A stretch of DNA of 64,000 bases from Pyrococcus kukulkanii (GTDB taxonomy: Archaea; Methanobacteriota_B; Thermococci; Thermococcales; Thermococcaceae): NCBI RefSeq assembly GCF_041647995.1, contig NZ_JARRIB010000006.1:1-64000 (forward strand). Direction: 5' to 3'. Shown here in pieces: positions 61,683 to 64,000 of the stretch (its first letter is position 1; each line of letters starts with the position of its first letter). A program made the translations under genes and the position numbers. Below the pieces are notes generated by a model. That model saw nothing but the letters and a program-made list of their open reading frames with translations, did not search any database and had not been told where the DNA came from.

Positions 61683-62813
61683 ATGGATTACGTCAGGCGT
61701 TTCTACATTTCCAGCCTACTTCACTTAACGTTTTATTCTGGCTTTTACCTTATCTACCTCCAGTCGCTTTCACTATCAAAGTCCCAGATTGGGTTTTTGA
61801 TAGGGCTCTCGTTGATTCTCGTTGCCATTTTCGAGATTCCAACTGGAATTGTTGCAGACAAGATATCAAAGAAGACCAGCGTTCTCCTGTCAAAGATCCT
61901 TCTGATCCCAGGAACGTTACTCCTCTACTTGGCTAACTCATTTTGGCATGTTCTTTTTGCAACTATATTCAACTCCCTCGCAGTAGCATTTCTTACTGGA
62001 GCAGAGACTGGTTGGCTCTATGAACTCCTTTCCCGAGATGGGAGGAGAGACGAGTATCCAAAGACTTATGGCAGGCTTAGAGCATTCGAAATGGCAGGTA
62101 GCTTCCTGGGTGCTACCCTGGGAGGCTTCATTGCAAGGCTCTTAAGCATGAGGGTAGCAATCCTACTGAGCGTCCCCTTCATCTTAATATCTTTTTTGAT
62201 AATGCTCACGATCCCATCTGATACCACGAAGAGTAAGCTTCCCTACGGTTATCACCTAATAGAGACTTTTAGATTCCTGAGAAGCTCACGCGTGTTAGCA
62301 CTCCTCTTCGCATATGCGAGCTTAATAGGGCTATCGCTGGCAAGCTTTACCTCCTTCATGCAACTCTACTTCTATGAATTTATGCCTTCAATACTTGGAG
62401 TATCGTGGCTTTCCGGCCTTTACACGCTAATCAACGGAATTTCGTGGTACGTTGACGTTGGTGAAAATCGTAGGAAGGTTTTGTACGTATACTCCCCAAT
62501 TTTAATTCCGGGTTTAACGTTATTAGCTGGACTAAGCTCTTGGTTCGGCTTTTTGACCTTGGTGTTGGGAAGTTTACTATTTGCCCAAGCATTTAAGGAA
62601 TGGCAGAGGGCATTCCAAGGAGCAATCCCTGATGATAAGAGGGCAACCTTAGGCTCATTTTACTCATTATTCGCGTCTTTGATCAACGGAATCTATATCT
62701 CCATCTTGGGAACAATATTTGGAAAAATTGGAATAAGAGCAGGGCTCGTGGTAGTTTCACTGATGTTCCTAGGGGCTGGGCTCGTGGTTCGTAAGCACAT
62801 CCCTATGGAATAA
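61683..62813 (+). CDS. Major facilitator superfamily transporter
   Basis: The 376-aa membrane protein has about 11-12 hydrophobic helices and the MFS loop between helices 2 and 3 (GIVADKISKKTSVLLS). The substrate is unknown; drug or sugar efflux is usual. It converges on a second MFS gene, overlapping it by 45 bases. Confidence 0.85.
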   Translation: MDYVRRFYISSLLHLTFYSGFYLIYLQSLSLSKSQIGFLIGLSLILVAIFEIPTGIVADKISKKTSVLLSKILLIPGTLLLYLANSFWHVLFATIFNSLAVAFLTGAETGWLYELLSRDGRRDEYPKTYGRLRAFEMAGSFLGATLGGFIARLLSMRVAILLSVPFILISFLIMLTIPSDTTKSKLPYGYHLIETFRFLRSSRVLALLFAYASLIGLSLASFTSFMQLYFYEFMPSILGVSWLSGLYTLINGISWYVDVGENRRKVLYVYSPILIPGLTLLAGLSSWFGFLTLVLGSLLFAQAFKEWQRAFQGAIPDDKRATLGSFYSLFASLINGIYISILGTIFGKIGIRAGLVVVSLMFLGAGLVVRKHIPME

Positions 62814-63995
62814 CCAGTAGTACAGCACAACCACTCCCATTCCTACCCAGAGCAATGCCGAGACCTTCCATGCCCCTAAGTGATCGATCAGCGGACCAAC
62901 GACAACTAAGCCTATGGGAACCGTTAGATTGGCCAGAACTCCTAAAGCAGAGAAAACCCTCCCCCTGAACTCAGTAGGAACGGCCCTCTGCAGATTGGAG
63001 TTTATGGGGACGTTTATCATGGCATTCGACATTCCCATGGCTATGCCCATCCCTATTAGAACGTAAAACACAACGTCCCTGGGGACATTGGAGTAGGGAG
63101 AAATTATCCAGATGAATGGAAGCATAAGGGCCCCATTTACCAACATCAGTTTGAATATATGCCTCCCAGTCTTCCTACCAAGGACGGCAGCAATTAGCAC
63201 GTTTCCAAGTAAAGCACCGAGCATGAAAGAGCTCTCAACGATTCCAAACTGTTGACTTGAGAGCTTCAAGACTTCCCTAAGGGAGTACGGCCATATGATG
63301 GCTCCAAATGGATTACCGAAGGCGTTCATAGCCAAGGCAAAAGTAACCAAAACTACGAGATACCTGCTACTCCTTATGAATTTTATTCCCTCCACGAGAT
63401 CTTTAATAATTTCCGAGAGATTCTCAATCTTTCTGCTTTTCCATTCATATCTTATGAACATCTCAAACAGACCTGAACCAAAGAAACTCACAGCATTGAC
63501 CAGAATTGCCAGTTTTATCCCTCCAAGCGCGTAGATAAAACCACCCAAGGCCGGGCCAATGAGCCTTGCTATTATTCCAGCGGACATGACTATGGAGTTC
63601 GCCCTCTCAAGATCCTCTTGGTCAACCAAATCCGGGTACATCGCGGACGTTCCTGCGGAGAAGAATGAGCTCATTACAGCCAGAACTACTTGAACTGTCA
63701 ACAGTTCCTTTATCCCCAGGAAGTTGAAGGCGACAACACCAAATAATAGAACTCCTCTCGCCAAGTCCAAGCTCACCATTAAGGCCTTCCTATTGTACCT
63801 ATCTCCAATGACGCCGGCAATGGGCATTGTCAATAACGAGGGGATTAAGTCGGCCAACACGAAGAGAGTCATGATTTTAGCGCTGTGCGTTATATCTAAA
63901 ACGTACAGGGGCAAGGCCACTTCTTGAACGGCCCATCCTACTTGGGATATGAACCTGCCAATTGCGAAGAGCCAAAAGTCCCTCCCGAGCCTCAT
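62769..63995 (-). CDS. Major facilitator superfamily transporter
   Basis: The 408-aa protein has 12 hydrophobic helices and the loop motif GVIGDRYNRKALMVSLD. The fourth-helix region SFFSAGTSAMYPDLVDQEDL and the second-half loop VPTEFRGRVFSALGV are as in the multidrug-efflux-like (MFS_3/enterobactin exporter) branch. The ATG at 63995 is close to the window edge, and an upstream start cannot be excluded. Confidence 0.85.
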   Translation of the reverse strand: MRLGRDFWLFAIGRFISQVGWAVQEVALPLYVLDITHSAKIMTLFVLADLIPSLLTMPIAGVIGDRYNRKALMVSLDLARGVLLFGVVAFNFLGIKELLTVQVVLAVMSSFFSAGTSAMYPDLVDQEDLERANSIVMSAGIIARLIGPALGGFIYALGGIKLAILVNAVSFFGSGLFEMFIRYEWKSRKIENLSEIIKDLVEGIKFIRSSRYLVVLVTFALAMNAFGNPFGAIIWPYSLREVLKLSSQQFGIVESSFMLGALLGNVLIAAVLGRKTGRHIFKLMLVNGALMLPFIWIISPYSNVPRDVVFYVLIGMGIAMGMSNAMINVPINSNLQRAVPTEFRGRVFSALGVLANLTVPIGLVVVGPLIDHLGAWKVSALLWVGMGVVVLYYWLFHRDVLTNHEPSP

Positions 63996-64000
63996 GAGAA

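Noticed and set aside
1-64000. CRISPR array
   Set aside because: I looked for regularly spaced repeats of 24-37 bases with unique spacers on both strands and saw none; no Cas gene is recognised either.

Overview
The window looks like a piece of a Pyrococcus chromosome (Thermococcales, Euryarchaeota). The evidence is a TBP with an acidic tail, an archaeal-type prolyl-tRNA synthetase of 480 residues, aRNase J, a TldD/PmbA pair, an Hrq1/MrfA-like helicase, GGTG-type ribosome binding sites and ATGA overlaps. The species cannot be fixed from the sequence alone; core proteins resemble those of P. furiosus, P. horikoshii and P. abyssi.

Layout. (1) About 1-34.75 kb is an accessory island of defence, toxin-antitoxin and mobile-element genes, many broken. 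In order it holds: a GC-rich IS-like end and an H/ACA-like RNA; an orphan HicB; an OLD-family nuclease next to a TnpB/UvrD-helicase chimera and a wrecked ATPase; a zinc-protease-like gene with a partial copy 3 kb away; an HTH/nucleotidyltransferase module behind a 48-bp palindromic operator; a short tyrosine recombinase; a second zincin-like gene; a four-gene NYN-nuclease cluster; an AT-rich origin-like patch; a GC-rich 750-codon surface-type protein; a tight four-gene AAA+ ATPase operon of unknown function; AbiE and a serine recombinase; a three-gene operon joining a proteasome-fold Ntn hydrolase to a PD-(D/E)xK-type nuclease; VapBC; a TBP/ACT-regulator chimera; a decayed RHH-MazF pair; and a DUF3883 pseudogene with two amber codons. 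(2) About 34.77-54.3 kb is core housekeeping: OPT transporter, PqqD-like protein, M20 peptidase, TBP, nucleotide kinase, ProRS, flippase, helicase, tRNA-Tyr, HIT, nicotinamidase, homoserine dehydrogenase (frameshifted), NAD kinase and GGPP synthase. (3) About 54.3-57.2 kb is a small second island of rubble: TBP, AbiEii, AAA_14 ATPase and helicase fragments around an intact VapBC. (4) About 57.2-64 kb is core again: RNase J, PmbA/TldD and two MFS transporters.

How it fits together. The best candidates for undescribed systems are the Ntn-hydrolase/unknown/nuclease operon (27.3-30.9 kb), the AAA+ ATPase operon (20.4-24.6 kb) and the NYN operon (14.2-17.3 kb). Each has overlapping or near-overlapping genes, sits among known defence modules, and contains at least one enzyme next to proteins I cannot assign. 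IS200/IS605-type hairpin ends recur at 27.3, 32.0 and 56.1-56.4 kb. The small island shares its gene families with the large one (AbiEii, a TBP fragment, VapBC), which suggests repeated recombination between the two places.
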